Source of the DNA: Xanthomonas rydalmerensis
GTDB taxonomy: Bacteria; Pseudomonadota; Gammaproteobacteria; Xanthomonadales; Xanthomonadaceae
Reading direction: 5' to 3'
Assembly: GCF_033170385.1 (NCBI RefSeq)
Contig: NZ_CP126170.1
Coordinates: 3,992,001 to 4,056,000 of the forward strand
Length of the DNA: 64,000 bases
The position numbers were made by a program, and so were the translations under genes. Positions 1 to 10,963 of this stretch are shown here, one piece after another. Position 1 is the stretch's first letter; the number at the start of each line of letters is the position of its first letter. Under the pieces are notes generated by a model. The model was not told where the DNA came from and ran no database searches. It worked only from the letters and a program-made list of their open reading frames with translations.

Positions 1-145
1 GCTGCATCCGCCCACCGCGGCCCTGCGCGAGGCGGCGCTGCGCGGCGACGCCGACCTGGCCCGCGCCGCCGAGCGCCTGTTCCCGGAGAAGCCGGGCTAC
101 CACCATCCGATCATGAAGACCGATGACACCGACCCTGCGCCGTAA
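1..145 (+). CDS. hemA: Glutamyl-tRNA reductase, C-terminal end (partial)
   Basis: This is the 3' end of a gene cut by the left edge of the window; the frame begins at position 2 and stops at TAA 143-145. The visible tail reads [16 protein letters not shown], then a stretch ending in [12 protein letters not shown], which resembles the C-terminal end of glutamyl-tRNA reductase, the first committed enzyme of tetrapyrrole synthesis from glutamate. The stop lies 23 bases inside the next gene, prfA, so the two are translationally coupled. The hemA-prfA pairing is common in gammaproteobacteria and supports the call. Only about 47 residues are visible and no catalytic residue can be checked. Confidence 0.75.
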   Translation, partial: LHPPTAALREAALRGDADLARAAERLFPEKPGYHHPIMKTDDTDPAP

Positions 146-1208
146 GCTGGAGGCGCTGGCCGAGCGTCGCGAAGAACTCGAACGCCTGCTGTCCGACCCC
201 GAAGTGGTAGGCGACAACACGCGCTTCCGCGACTATTCGCGCGAGTTCGCGCAACTGGAGCCGGTCGCCGCCGCGCTGGCGGCCGAGGCCGCGGCCAAGG
301 CCGACCTGGCCTCGGCCGAGGCGATGCGCGCCGATCCGGAACTGCGCGAGCTGGCCGAGGAGGAAATCGGCGCCGCGCAGGCGCGCCTGGCCGAACTGGA
401 TGCGGAACTGGCACTGCTGCTGGTGCCGCGGGATCCGCGCGACGACGGCAACCTGTTCCTGGAAGTGCGTGCCGGCACCGGCGGCGACGAGGCGGCGATC
501 TTCGCCGGCGACCTGTTCCGCATGTACGCGCGCTACGCCGAGCGCCAGGGCTGGAAGGTGGAAGTGGAATCGGACAGCCCCGGCGAGCACGGCGGCTACA
601 AGGAGATCGTGGCGCGCATCGTCGGCCGCGGCGCCTACTCCAAGCTGAAATTCGAATCCGGCACGCACCGCGTGCAGCGCGTGCCGGCGACCGAGTCGCA
701 GGGCCGCATCCACACCTCCGCGGCGACGGTGGCGATCATTCCCGAAGCCGACGACGTGGAGGAGATCGCGATCAACCCGGCCGACCTGAAGATCGATACC
801 TTCCGCTCTTCCGGCGCCGGCGGCCAGCACGTCAACAAGACCGAGTCGGCGATCCGCATCACCCATGTCCCCAGCGGCGTGGTGGTCGAGTGCCAGACCG
901 AGCGCAGCCAGCACGCCAACCGCGACAAGGCGATGAAACGGCTCAAGGCGCAGTTGCTGGAGGCCGAGCGCAGCAAGCAGGCCGCGGCCGAGGCGCAGGA
1001 CCGCAAGCTGCAGGTCGGCAGTGGCGACCGCAGCCAGCGCATCCGCACCTACAACTTCCCGCAGGGCCGGATCACCGACCACCGCGTCGAGGGCCTGACC
1101 CTGTACGACCTGCCGAACGTGATCGAGGGCGACCTCGATGCACTGATCGGGCGCCTGAGCCACGAGCACCAGGTCGACGAACTCGCGCGCCTGAGCGACA
1201 GCCCGTGA
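123..1208 (+). CDS. prfA: Peptide chain release factor 1
   Basis: RF1 of 361 residues, the usual length. It reads UAA and UAG stop codons in the ribosomal A site and triggers hydrolysis of peptidyl-tRNA. The stop-recognising tripeptide is PAT (residues 188-190, inside [10 protein letters not shown]), which marks it as RF1; RF2 carries SPF there. The peptidyl-hydrolysis motif GGQ is at 233-235 inside [13 protein letters not shown], and its Gln is the residue methylated by PrmC, whose gene lies at 39586-40419. The start ATG lies within the end of hemA. The gene ends in TGA, which RF1 itself does not read, and the GTG of the next gene overlaps that stop. Confidence 0.98.
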   Translation: MTPTLRRKLEALAERREELERLLSDPEVVGDNTRFRDYSREFAQLEPVAAALAAEAAAKADLASAEAMRADPELRELAEEEIGAAQARLAELDAELALLLVPRDPRDDGNLFLEVRAGTGGDEAAIFAGDLFRMYARYAERQGWKVEVESDSPGEHGGYKEIVARIVGRGAYSKLKFESGTHRVQRVPATESQGRIHTSAATVAIIPEADDVEEIAINPADLKIDTFRSSGAGGQHVNKTESAIRITHVPSGVVVECQTERSQHANRDKAMKRLKAQLLEAERSKQAAAEAQDRKLQVGSGDRSQRIRTYNFPQGRITDHRVEGLTLYDLPNVIEGDLDALIGRLSHEHQVDELARLSDSP

Positions 1209-1657
1209 GCGTGAGCGTGCGCCAGGCCGATGCGCACGACCTGCCGGCGCTGGCAGCGCTGTTCGATGCCTACCGGCAGTTCTACGGGCAGGCCCCGGAT
1301 GCGGCGACCGCGCACGCCTTCCTGGCTGCGCGCCTGGCCCGCGCCGAGTCGGTGGTGCTGCTGGCCGAGCGCGATGCGCAGGCCGCCGGCTTCGTGCAGT
1401 TGTATCCGTCCTTCTCTTCGGTGCGGGCGGCACGGCTGTGGATCCTCAACGATCTGTACGTCACGCCTGCGCACCGCCGCCACGGCGTGGCGCAGGCGCT
1501 GCTGCACGCCGCCGAAGGCCACGCCGCGGACGATGGCGCGGTGCGCATCGTGCTGGAGACGGCGCAGGACAATCTCTCCGCGCAGGCCCTGTACCGCGCC
1601 TGCGGCTGGCAGCAGGACCTGAGCGCGCAGCACTACGCCAAGGCGTTGGTGCCATGA
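1205..1657 (+). CDS. GNAT family N-acetyltransferase
   Basis: A 150-residue single-domain protein of the GCN5-related acetyltransferase fold, which moves an acetyl group from acetyl-CoA to an amine. The acetyl-CoA-binding segment is visible as [17 protein letters not shown], the Q/R-x-x-G-x-A pyrophosphate loop, followed by a helix and the typical C-terminal pattern [15 protein letters not shown]. The GTG start at 1205 overlaps the prfA stop by three bases, and the reading starts MSVSVRQAD as expected for this family. Longer in-frame extensions upstream run inside prfA and are not credible. The substrate cannot be read from the sequence; a protein or small amine is possible. Confidence 0.9.
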   Translation: MSVSVRQADAHDLPALAALFDAYRQFYGQAPDAATAHAFLAARLARAESVVLLAERDAQAAGFVQLYPSFSSVRAARLWILNDLYVTPAHRRHGVAQALLHAAEGHAADDGAVRIVLETAQDNLSAQALYRACGWQQDLSAQHYAKALVP

Positions 1658-1688
1658 GCGTGCGCGGACTGCGGTCGATCACGGCCGC

Positions 1689-3404
1689 ATGAACGGCGGC
1701 GCCGACGAACGCCTGCACCTGCAGGCCGCGGTGCGGCGCGATCCGCAGGATTTCCTGGCCTGGGTGATGCTCGCCGACGCCGAACTCGGCGCCGGCGCGG
1801 TTGCCGCGGGCGAACAGGCTGCCGTGCGCGCACTGCAGCTGCGTCCGGGGCATCCGGAGGCGCTGGCGCGGCTGGGCCGGGTGCGCTGGACCCAGGGTCG
1901 TCATGCCGAGGCCGCGCAGGCCCTGCGCGCAGCGCTGCAACAGGCGCCGCAGCACCCGGGCATCGCGGTCTGGCTGGGTCACGCACTGGAAGACAACGGC
2001 GAGGCCGAAGCCGCGGCGCAGGCCTATGCGCACGCGCATGCCTTGCTGCCGCAGGAACCGTCGATCGCCGCCTACCTGCTGAACTGGCGCCGCAAGCTGT
2101 GCGACTGGCGCGGGCTGGACGCGCTGTCGCAACAGGTGCGCAGCGCGGTGCGGCAGGGGCATCCGACCATCGAACCGTTCGCCTTCCTCAACGAGGACGC
2201 GGGCGCGGACGAGCAGTTGCGCTGCGCGCGCAACCGCGCCCAGGCGCTGGCGCGCGCCCTCGCGCCGCTGCCCGCCACGCAGGTGCGCAGTGATGGCGCG
2301 CTGCGCATTGGGTTCCTGTCCAACGGCTTCGGCGCACATCCCACCGGCCTGCTGACCGTCGCCCTGTTCGAGCGCCTGCGCGCGCACCGCGACCTGCAGG
2401 TGCACCTGTTCGCGCTCAACCACGACGATCGCAGCGCGATCGGCGCGCGCCTGCAGGCGGCCGCGCATGCCTGGCACGCCGTGGCCGGGCAGCCGCATCG
2501 GCAGATCGCCCAGCACATCCGCGACGCCGGCATCGACCTGCTGTTCGATCTGCGCGGCTGGGGCGGCGGCGGCACGCCCGAGGTGCTGGCGCTGCGCCCG
2601 GCGCCGGTGCAGTTGAACTGGCTGGCCTACCCCGGCACCTCCGGCGCGCCGTGGATCGACTACGTGGTCGGCGATGCCTATGCGTTGCCGCCGGCACTGG
2701 CCGCGCACTACAGCGAGCGGGTGCTGCGGCTGCCGCGCGCCTTCCAGCCCTCCGACGACACCCGCCATGTCGGCGCCCCACCGGCGCGCCGCGACTGCGG
2801 CCTGCCCGAGCACGGCACCGTGTTCTGCTGCTTCAACAACAGCTACAAGCTCGGCCCGCGCAGCGTGGCGCGGATGCTGGAGGTGCTGCGACAGGTGCCG
2901 GACAGCGTGCTGTGGCTGCTGTCCGGCCCTGGCCAGGCCGATGACCGACTGCGTGCGGCCGCTGCGGCGGCCGGCGTGGAACCGACGCGTCTGCGCTTCA
3001 TGCCCAAGCTGGCGCATCCGGACTATCTGGCGCGCTACCGGCACGCCGACCTGTTCCTGGACACCCATCCGTACAACGCCCACACCACCGCCTCCGATGC
3101 CCTCTGGGCCGGCTGCCCGGTGTTGACCCGCCCCGGCAGCACCTTTGCCGCGCGCGTGGCCGGCAGCCTCAACCATCATCTCGGCCTGGACGAAATGAAT
3201 GCCGCCGACGACGACGCGGCGTTCGTCGCGACCGCGGTGCGCCTGGGGCGCGATCCTGCTGCACTGCAGGCGCTGCGCGAGCGGTTGCACGCGCGGCGCG
3301 CGGACAGCGGGCTGTTCGACATGCAAGGTTTCGCCTCCGACTTCGCCGCGCTGCTGCGCGACACTGCGGCACGCCACGGCTGGCAAGGCGCAGCGTCGGC
3401 CTGA
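1689..3404 (+). CDS. TPR / GT41 O-GlcNAc transferase-like protein (SPINDLY type)
   Basis: A 571-residue protein with tetratricopeptide-like helices in residues about 5-135 and a GT41 catalytic region from about 205 to the end. The GT41 family contains eukaryotic OGT and plant SPINDLY, and a Xanthomonas campestris homologue is a known structural model for OGT. Visible marks are the N-lobe loop GFGAHPTG with His217, K387 in NNSYKLGPRS, and the nucleotide-sugar-binding segment HPYNAHTTASD at 460-470. It probably transfers a sugar to protein Ser/Thr, but donor and target in bacteria are not established. It follows the GNAT gene by 31 bases in the same direction as hemA-prfA. Confidence 0.88.
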   Translation: MNGGADERLHLQAAVRRDPQDFLAWVMLADAELGAGAVAAGEQAAVRALQLRPGHPEALARLGRVRWTQGRHAEAAQALRAALQQAPQHPGIAVWLGHALEDNGEAEAAAQAYAHAHALLPQEPSIAAYLLNWRRKLCDWRGLDALSQQVRSAVRQGHPTIEPFAFLNEDAGADEQLRCARNRAQALARALAPLPATQVRSDGALRIGFLSNGFGAHPTGLLTVALFERLRAHRDLQVHLFALNHDDRSAIGARLQAAAHAWHAVAGQPHRQIAQHIRDAGIDLLFDLRGWGGGGTPEVLALRPAPVQLNWLAYPGTSGAPWIDYVVGDAYALPPALAAHYSERVLRLPRAFQPSDDTRHVGAPPARRDCGLPEHGTVFCCFNNSYKLGPRSVARMLEVLRQVPDSVLWLLSGPGQADDRLRAAAAAAGVEPTRLRFMPKLAHPDYLARYRHADLFLDTHPYNAHTTASDALWAGCPVLTRPGSTFAARVAGSLNHHLGLDEMNAADDDAAFVATAVRLGRDPAALQALRERLHARRADSGLFDMQGFASDFAALLRDTAARHGWQGAASA

Positions 3405-3646
3405 TTTAATCGGGATGCGCGGCAGCCGCGCGGCGCGCATGAAATATGCGTGAGGCGCGACGGCGCATCACTTGTCGCCATCGGCGTCGCTGATGGAACC
3501 TTTGCATCGCATCATTCGGTCTCCTCTCGCGCGCAACGCCACGACGCACCCCGCGATGAGGACGATCCATCGCTGCAGATCGCACCGAAGCGTCACAGAC
3601 AATCAGCGAGTGCGGCCTGTGCATGTCAGCGGATCGTCCACAACAC

Positions 3647-3677
3647 TTGACCTCAAGCAAACTTGAGGTCCGACACT
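3647..3677 (+). promoter_or_regulatory. SoxR-type promoter (SoxR box with 19-bp spacer)
   Basis: The sequence CCTCAAGCAAACTTGAGG (3651-3668) is the core of a perfect 9-bp inverted repeat (GACCTCAAG, CAAA, CTTGAGGTC). It differs from the classical SoxR operator only in the central four bases. It sits between a -35 TTGACC (3647-3652) and a -10-like GACACT (3672-3677), with a 19-bp spacer. This over-long spacer is the hallmark of promoters opened by MerR-family activators such as SoxR. The promoter points at the broken gene starting at 3707. The rest of 3405-3646 shows no gene. Confidence 0.8.
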
Positions 3678-3706
3678 GCGCGCACGCTCCCTGTGCAGAT
3701 CCCTCG

Positions 3707-4335
3707 ATGTCGCTGTCGTTCCCCACGTCCACGCCCTCCTCCCCCGCGCCCACACGCAGCATGCTGCTCGCCGAGGCGTCCATGCCCGACCGGACCGCGC
3801 TGCTCGAATGCGTGCGCGGCCTGTGCGACCACCGCCTGCACGCCCTGACCTGGATGGAATCCCTCGGCGACGCCCCCGATCTGCTGTACGCACGCTGCTG
3901 CTGCGACGCGGCACCCGAACTGCATGAACTGTTGCGCGCACGCCTGCCGGCGCTGCGGCGGACGCTGCGGCGCTACCGGCGCTGCGGCGGACGCTGCGGC
4001 GCTACCGGCGCATTCGCAGCGGCGTGTCCGATCCGCACCGGGAAGCGTCCTGCGTGGTGGTCACACGCGTCCCGACACGCGATGCGGCGCAGGCGCAGCG
4101 CCGCGCCGACGCTGCCTTCGCCGCCCTGCAGGATGGTGCGCATGCGCTGCGGGGATTGATCGCCGCGCAGCTGTACCTGTCCGACGACGGCCGCACCCTG
4201 CTCGAATGCACCGAGTGGCACGGCGCCGACGCGCAGCGACGCGCGCTGCAGCGCGAGCCCGAGCGCCTGCCGCTGGCGGCCGATCGTGCTGCCAGCGTCC
4301 ATCGCTTCCGGCCGCGCACGCTGGCCCTGGCGTGA
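3707..4335 (+). pseudogene. Frameshifted antibiotic-biosynthesis-monooxygenase-like gene
   Basis: Two frames belong together. The first starts at ATG 3707 (MSLSFPTS) and reads through ECVRGLCDHRLHALTWMESL to LRRTLRRYRR. The second continues as IRSGVSDPHREASCVVVTR and ends at 4335 with RPRTLALA. They are separated by a 29-bp direct tandem duplication at 3952-4009; removing one unit fuses them into about 199 codons. The second half (LYLSDDGRTLLECTEWHGADAQ) resembles the ABM ferredoxin-like fold of quinol or quinone monooxygenases, with the core pattern of a Tyr/Leu strand followed by an E-x-x-E/Q-W strand. The first half may be a second, diverged copy of that fold. A SoxR box lies immediately upstream, which fits a role in handling redox-cycling compounds. 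As it stands, only the N-terminal 90 or so residues would be made correctly. Confidence 0.72.
3952..4009 (+). repeat. 29-bp tandem duplication causing a frameshift
   Basis: Two perfect head-to-tail copies of a 29-bp unit, 3952-3980 and 3981-4009, each starting GCTGCGGCGGACGCTG and ending GCTACCGGC. The unit itself contains GCTGCGGCG twice, so slipped-strand replication is an easy explanation. Because 29 is not a multiple of three, the downstream half of the gene is shifted by one frame. Confidence 0.95.
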
Positions 4336-4538
4336 AATACCCGATCCTCCGCATGAAGCGGCTCGATCGCGCTTAGGCGCCGGGATCGGGCTCAAGCAAG
4401 GCCGACACGCCACGCGGCCTGCCTCTCTTGGGCGCGGGCCGGCCTCCATCCAGCAAGCAATGGCCCTGGAAGCACCGTAGCTGAAGCGGTGGCGCGGGCA
4501 GGCTATACGCCGGCCGGGCGAGCGGCTAGGCTGCCGGC

Positions 4539-5057
4539 ATGAGCGCAAACGCCGACTTCATTGCCTTGAACCTGTGCGTGCTGACCGTCTCGGACACGCG
4601 CAGCCTCGACCAGGACAGTTCCGGCGACTACTTGGTCGCCGCCCTCAGCGGCGTCGGCCATCGCCTGCACGCGCGGGAGCTGCTGCCGGACGACCGCTAC
4701 CGGATGCGCGCCACGGTCTCGGCCTGGATCGCCGATCCCGAAGTGGATGGCATCCTGGTCACCGGCGGCACCGGCTTCACCGGCCGCGATTCCACGCCCG
4801 AGGCCCTGCTGCCGTTGCTGGACAAGCAGATGCCGGGGTTCGGCGAGCTGTTCCGCGCGATCAGTGTCGAGGAGATCGGCACCTCCTCGCTGCAGTCGCG
4901 CGCCTTCGCCGGCCTGGCCAATGCCACCTTCCTGTTCTGCCTGCCCGGCTCCACCTCGGCCTGCCGCACAGCCTGGGAACGGATCATCGTCGCGCAGCTG
5001 GATGCCCGCACCCGCCCCTGCAATCTGGCCACGCTGCGCCCGCGGCTGAAGGAATGA
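4539..5057 (+). CDS. moaB: MoaB-type molybdopterin adenylyltransferase family protein
   Basis: A 172-residue protein of the MoaB/MogA fold, which binds molybdopterin and adenylates it during molybdenum cofactor synthesis. The conserved segment TGGTGFTGRDSTPEA (about residues 75-89) is the signature loop, and the start region LCVLTVSDTRS and the C-terminal FCLPGSTSACRTAWE also fit. In species with both MogA and MoaB the exact role of MoaB is less certain, so the enzymatic step is inferred. It is followed 13 bases later by an HTH gene and then ppk2 in the same direction. The 200 bases upstream (4336-4538) show no gene. Confidence 0.88.
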   Translation: MSANADFIALNLCVLTVSDTRSLDQDSSGDYLVAALSGVGHRLHARELLPDDRYRMRATVSAWIADPEVDGILVTGGTGFTGRDSTPEALLPLLDKQMPGFGELFRAISVEEIGTSSLQSRAFAGLANATFLFCLPGSTSACRTAWERIIVAQLDARTRPCNLATLRPRLKE

Positions 5058-5070
5058 CCTGGACTCCCGC

Positions 5071-5415
5071 ATGTCCCTGGACACCACGTTGCGCCTGCTG
5101 GCCAAAGCCAGCGGCATGAGCGCCGCGGACATCGCCGCGGCCATCCCACGCGCCGGTGCGGCCACGGTCAAGGCCTGGATGGCCGGCGAGAAATTGCCCG
5201 GGCGCGCCCAGCTCACTGCGCTGGCGCGCACCTTCGGCGTCCCCGCCGGCGCCCTGCTCGGCGAACTGGCCAGCCAGCTGGACCCGGCGCGCACCCGCGG
5301 CGAACACGACCTGCTGCAGGCCTACCGCGCCCTCGACACCCGCCAGCAGGGCGCGCTGCTGGAAGTGGCGCGCAGCATGGCCGGCACCGGCACCCGCAAG
5401 CGGAGCAGCAAATGA
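5071..5415 (+). CDS. Helix-turn-helix regulator, XRE-like
   Basis: A 114-residue protein. Residues about 15-65 (MSAADIAAAIPRAGAATVKAW, then GEKLPGRAQLTALARTFGV) match the five-helix lambda-repressor-like DNA-binding fold, with the recognition helix near ATVKAWMAGE. The C-terminal half is a short helical tail ending in basic residues. It overlaps the ppk2 start by the four bases ATGA, so the two are coupled; whether it controls ppk2 or moaB is unknown. Confidence 0.8.
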   Translation: MSLDTTLRLLAKASGMSAADIAAAIPRAGAATVKAWMAGEKLPGRAQLTALARTFGVPAGALLGELASQLDPARTRGEHDLLQAYRALDTRQQGALLEVARSMAGTGTRKRSSK

Positions 5416-6200
5416 GTCATCTGAAGCGCAAGCAGTACAAGGCCCTGATGCAACCGCTGCAGCTGGAACTGATGGCGATGGCGCAGGCCGTGCAGCACAG
5501 CGGCGAGCGTGTGCTGGTGCTGTTCGAAGGCCGCGACACCGCTGGCAAGGGCGGTGCGATCCAGGCCATCGCCGAACACCTGAACCCGCGCCAGTGCCGG
5601 GTAGTAGCCCTGCCCAAGCCGACCGACCGCGAAGCCACGCAGTGGTATTTCCAGCGCCACATCGCGCACCTGCCGGCCGCCGGCGAGATCGTGCTGATGG
5701 ACCGCAGCTGGTACAACCGCGCCGGCGTGGAGCGGGTCATGGGCTACTGCAGCGATGCCGAGTACCACGCCTTCCTGCGCCAGACCCCGCTGTTCGAGCG
5801 GCTGCTGGTGGACGATGGCATCCGCCTGTTCAAGTACTGGCTGTGCGTGGACCAGGCGCAGCAGGAAAAGCGTTTCGCCGAGCGCCTGCACGACCCGCTG
5901 AAGGGCTGGAAGCTGTCGCCGGTGGACCTGAAGTCGCGCAGCCAGTACGCCGACTACACCCGCGCCCGCGAAGCGATGCTGGAGGCCACGCATCGCGACT
6001 ATGCGCCGTGGACCCTGGTCGACTTCAACGACCAGAAGCGCGGCCGTCTGACCCTGATCCGGCACCTGCTCGATCAGTTGCCGGAAACCCGCCTGCACGA
6101 ACCGGACCTGGACCTGCCGCCGCTGAAGCACAAGCTGCACAAGGAAAAGTTCGGGCTGCTGCAGCCGATTCCGTCGTATGAGGCCGGGAGTGGGGATTAG
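5412..6200 (+). CDS. ppk2: Polyphosphate kinase 2
   Basis: A 262-residue one-domain PPK2, which uses polyphosphate to phosphorylate nucleoside mono- or diphosphates and so links energy storage to nucleotide pools. The Walker A loop GRDTAGKGG is at residues 40-48, the Walker B region with the adjacent lid entrance reads EIVLMDRSWYNRAGVERVMG, and the later segment PLKGWKLSPVDLKS is typical of the family. Length and single-domain form suggest the short class; choice of ADP or AMP as acceptor cannot be read with certainty. It is the last gene of moaB-HTH-ppk2, and a repeat-rich gap follows. Confidence 0.95.
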   Translation: MSHLKRKQYKALMQPLQLELMAMAQAVQHSGERVLVLFEGRDTAGKGGAIQAIAEHLNPRQCRVVALPKPTDREATQWYFQRHIAHLPAAGEIVLMDRSWYNRAGVERVMGYCSDAEYHAFLRQTPLFERLLVDDGIRLFKYWLCVDQAQQEKRFAERLHDPLKGWKLSPVDLKSRSQYADYTRAREAMLEATHRDYAPWTLVDFNDQKRGRLTLIRHLLDQLPETRLHEPDLDLPPLKHKLHKEKFGLLQPIPSYEAGSGD

Positions 6201-6287
6201 GGAATGGGGATTGAGCGAGGCCTGCGGCGCGCAGCCGTGGCCTTCCGACATCGCCTCGCTTGGCGCGCCCACCCACAGGGATAGTGC

Positions 6288-6537
6288 GTCGCGGCTGAAG
6301 CCGCTTTTAAGGGGGACAGGCGCCTGTTTAGTGGTGTGCGAGCAGAGGCCATCGTAGGAGCGGCTTCAGCCGCGACGAGCGAAGCCATCCCATCCTCCCG
6401 TCGCGCAAGGCGTCGGGACTGAAGTCCCTCCCACAACGACTGCGCTTCATTCCGGACGCATCGGATAGGGGGTCGGGTTTAGCCGCGTCACCACCATCGG
6501 TCAGCCTTCCGGGTCGCGGCTGAAGCCGCTCCTACAG
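6288..6537. repeat. Cluster of four REP-like palindromic repeats
   Basis: The 460-base gap 6201-6662 between ppk2 and the convergent tlpA-like gene holds no gene but four copies of a short palindromic repeat. They are at 6288-6308 (GTCGCGGCTGAAGCCGCTTTT), 6354-6376 (inverse orientation, GTAGGAGCGGCTTCAGCCGC), 6412-6434 (degenerate) and 6513-6535 (orientation as the first, ending CTCCTAC). The first part of the gap also carries GGGATT-rich runs. These repeats recur across the window, and two of them are the landing sites of the IS110 elements. The copy at 6513-6535 has an intact, unoccupied AGCCGCTCCTAC site. Confidence 0.9.
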
Positions 6538-6662
6538 CGATTCGACCGCGATCTGATGGCGACCTGATGGCGCCTCCGCACGCACGCAAGCGCGCATCCC
6601 AGTCCCCAATCCCGAAGGCCCAGTCCCAGGCGACGACCACGCCGCACAGCCAACCGACACCC

Positions 6663-7300
6663 TCACCCCGCCGCCTTCCCCTTGCCCTGACCGGGTGCCG
6701 GGCCACCGGCAGCGGCGATCGCGCTTTCGATGTCCTTCGCGTTGACCGGCCCCAGGAACTGCTTGGCGACCTTGCCATCGGGCGCGATCAGGTAAGTCAT
6801 CGGCAGCCCGCGCGGGGTGGCGAAGTCCGCCGGCGGCGCATAGGTGTCGACGATGACGATCGGATAGGCGACCGGATGCTGCTTCAGGAACGCCTGCATC
6901 TCCGCCGGCTCGATGTCCTCGTAGGCCAGGCCCACCACCTCGATGTTGTCGCGCATGACGTGCAGGGCCGACAGCTCCGGCATCTCCTTCAGGCACGGCG
7001 CGCACCAGGTGGCCCAGAAATTCACCACCACCCACTGCCCGCGATGCGCGGCCAGGTCGTACTCGCGACCGTCCACCGCCTTCATCTTCAGGGTCGGCTC
7101 GGAGCGGGTCTCCTGCACCACGGACGGTCCGGCTGCCGGGGCGGCGGGGGCCTCCGGCGCTGGCGGAGCGGGCGGCGGCTTGGGCGCGGAGGATGGCGCG
7201 GTGGTCGCGGTGCCGTCGGCCGGCTTGGGCGTGGGCTGGCGGTCGCACCCGGCCAGCAAGGCGGCGGCGGCGAACAGCGGGAACAACAGGCGCATGGCGG

Positions 7301-7304
<4 letters not shown>
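6663..7304 (-). CDS. TlpA-like thioredoxin-fold lipoprotein
   Basis: A 213-residue membrane-anchored thiol-disulfide protein. A signal peptide ends in the lipobox LAGC with Cys20, followed by a Pro/Ala-rich linker (about 21-62) and a TlpA/ResA-type thioredoxin domain. The redox motif is WCAPC (Cys101, Cys104) in VVVNFWATWCAPCLKEMPEL, and the cis-Pro region reads RGLPMTYLI. Such proteins act in the periplasm as reductants, often in cytochrome c maturation. The ATG at 7304 overlaps the yihY stop (ATGA); a second ATG at 7295 is equally possible. Confidence 0.9.
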
Positions 7305-9601
<2,297 letters not shown>

Positions 9602-9680
9602 GCGGCCATCCCGCCGCGCCCGGTATCATGGACGGCCTGCGCGGCCACGGCCGCGTCCCGACATGCTTCTAGGAACGGCA

Positions 9681-10166
9681 ATGGAAGAACTCCTGATCGT
9701 CACCACCGGCGGCACGATCGACAAGATCTACTTCGACGACAAGTCCGACTACCAGATCGGCGACCCGCAGATCGGCCAGATCCTCAAGGAACTGGGCGTG
9801 ACCTTCCGCTTCACCGTGATCCCGATCATCCGCAAGGATTCGCTGCACATCACCGACGAGGACCGCGAGCTGATCCGCGCCACCATCGCCGCGCAGTCCG
9901 CGCGGCATGTGCTGATCACCCACGGCACCGACTCGATGGTGCAGACCGGCAAGGTGCTGCAGGCGATCGAGGGCAAGACCATCGTGATGACCGGCGCGCT
10001 GAACCCGGCGCGCTTCCGCGGTTCCGACGCCGAGTTCAACATCGGTTGCGCGGTCGGCGCGGTGCAGTCGCTGCCGGCCGGCGTCTACATCGCCATGAAT
10101 GGGCGCATCTGGGACCCGCAGAAGGTACGCAAGAACGTGGCGGCCAACCGCTTCGAAGCCGCCTGA
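9681..10166 (+). CDS. Single-domain asparaginase-like protein
   Basis: A 161-residue protein that matches only the N-terminal domain of bacterial L-asparaginases. Both nucleophile-loop motifs are present: TTGGTID at residues 8-14 and the THGTD motif in LITHGTDSM. The C-terminal domain that normally completes the active site at the dimer interface is absent. The start has a good ribosome site (AGGAAC) five bases upstream of ATG 9681. Such short asparaginase-domain proteins are widespread and probably not classical asparaginases; activity is unproven. Confidence 0.85.
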   Translation: MEELLIVTTGGTIDKIYFDDKSDYQIGDPQIGQILKELGVTFRFTVIPIIRKDSLHITDEDRELIRATIAAQSARHVLITHGTDSMVQTGKVLQAIEGKTIVMTGALNPARFRGSDAEFNIGCAVGAVQSLPAGVYIAMNGRIWDPQKVRKNVAANRFEAA

Positions 10167-10175
10167 GCGACCGCG

Positions 10176-10649
10176 ATTTCCAAGGCGACGCGCGCAACCA
10201 AGGCGTTGGACGCGGCCGGCATCGTCTACCGGCTGCATCCCTACGACTACGCCGCCGAAGCCGGCGCCAAGGGCCTGCAGGCCGCGCAGGCGCTGGGCCT
10301 GCCGCCGGAGCGGGTGCTGAAGAGCCTGATGGCCTGGGTCGACACGCGCGCGGTCTGCGTGGTGGTCCCGTCCGATCGCCGGGTGCAGTTGAAGAAACTG
10401 GCCGCGGCGGCGGGCGGCAAGGCGGCGCGGATGATGGAGGCGGCCGAGGCCGAGCGCCGCACCGGCTACAAGGTCGGCGGCATCAGCCCGCTGGGCCAAC
10501 AGCGGCCGGCGCCGGTGCTGGTGGAGCAATCGGCATTGGGCGCGGGCAGCGTGTGGTTCAACGCCGGGCAGCGCGGCCTGCTGCTGGAGATGGACGCCGC
10601 GCAGATCCTCGATGCGCTGCAGGCGCGTGCCTGCGATCTGTGCGAATGA
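10176..10649 (+). CDS. YbaK-type aminoacyl-tRNA deacylase
   Basis: A 157-residue protein of the YbaK/ProX editing family, which hydrolyses mischarged Cys- or Ala-tRNA(Pro). Conserved parts are LKKLAAAAGGKAARM and RRTGYKVGGISPLGQ, where the Lys and the Gly-x-x-Pro loop shape the active site. The first conventional initiator in the frame, TTG 10206, would cut off the first helix, whereas starting at ATT 10176 gives SKATRATKALDAAGI, which aligns with the normal N-terminus of the family. ATT is therefore proposed as the start. No ATG or GTG exists between the upstream in-frame stop (10164) and TTG 10206. If ATT is not used, translation is truncated. Confidence 0.72.
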   Translation: MSKATRATKALDAAGIVYRLHPYDYAAEAGAKGLQAAQALGLPPERVLKSLMAWVDTRAVCVVVPSDRRVQLKKLAAAAGGKAARMMEAAEAERRTGYKVGGISPLGQQRPAPVLVEQSALGAGSVWFNAGQRGLLLEMDAAQILDALQARACDLCE

Positions 10650-10843
10650 TGGCGACGCAGGAGCGAATGGCGTAGAGCGTGCTCCCGCCGATCGCCGTGC
10701 CGGGCAGCGTCCTGTCCGTGGCATTGGCACGCACCGAAGCCCACGCCGTCGTGCCAGCGGCCGGATCCGCACGACAAGTGCTGCGATGGCTGACATGGCG
10801 TAGAGCGGTGGCACGCCACGCGACAGCGAGCCCCTGCGCCCAT

Positions 10844-10871
10844 AAAAAAGCCCCGCGCCGAAGCGCGGGGC
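10844..10871 (-). terminator. Rho-independent terminator of the subtilase gene
   Basis: On the minus strand, GCCCCGCGC, loop TTCG, GCGCGGGGC is followed by TTTTTT (positions 10871 down to 10844). The 9-bp GC stem and U tract are textbook. It lies about 90 bases after the stop of the minus-strand protease gene. Nothing else is seen between 10650 and 10843. Confidence 0.93.
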
Positions 10872-10963
10872 GACCGAGAGTGGCAGCATCGGCGTCCTGC
10901 CGAGCGCTGCGATCCGGCACCGGGAGGTGCGCGGCGGCCATGGCGGCCGCCGCGACGGATGCC

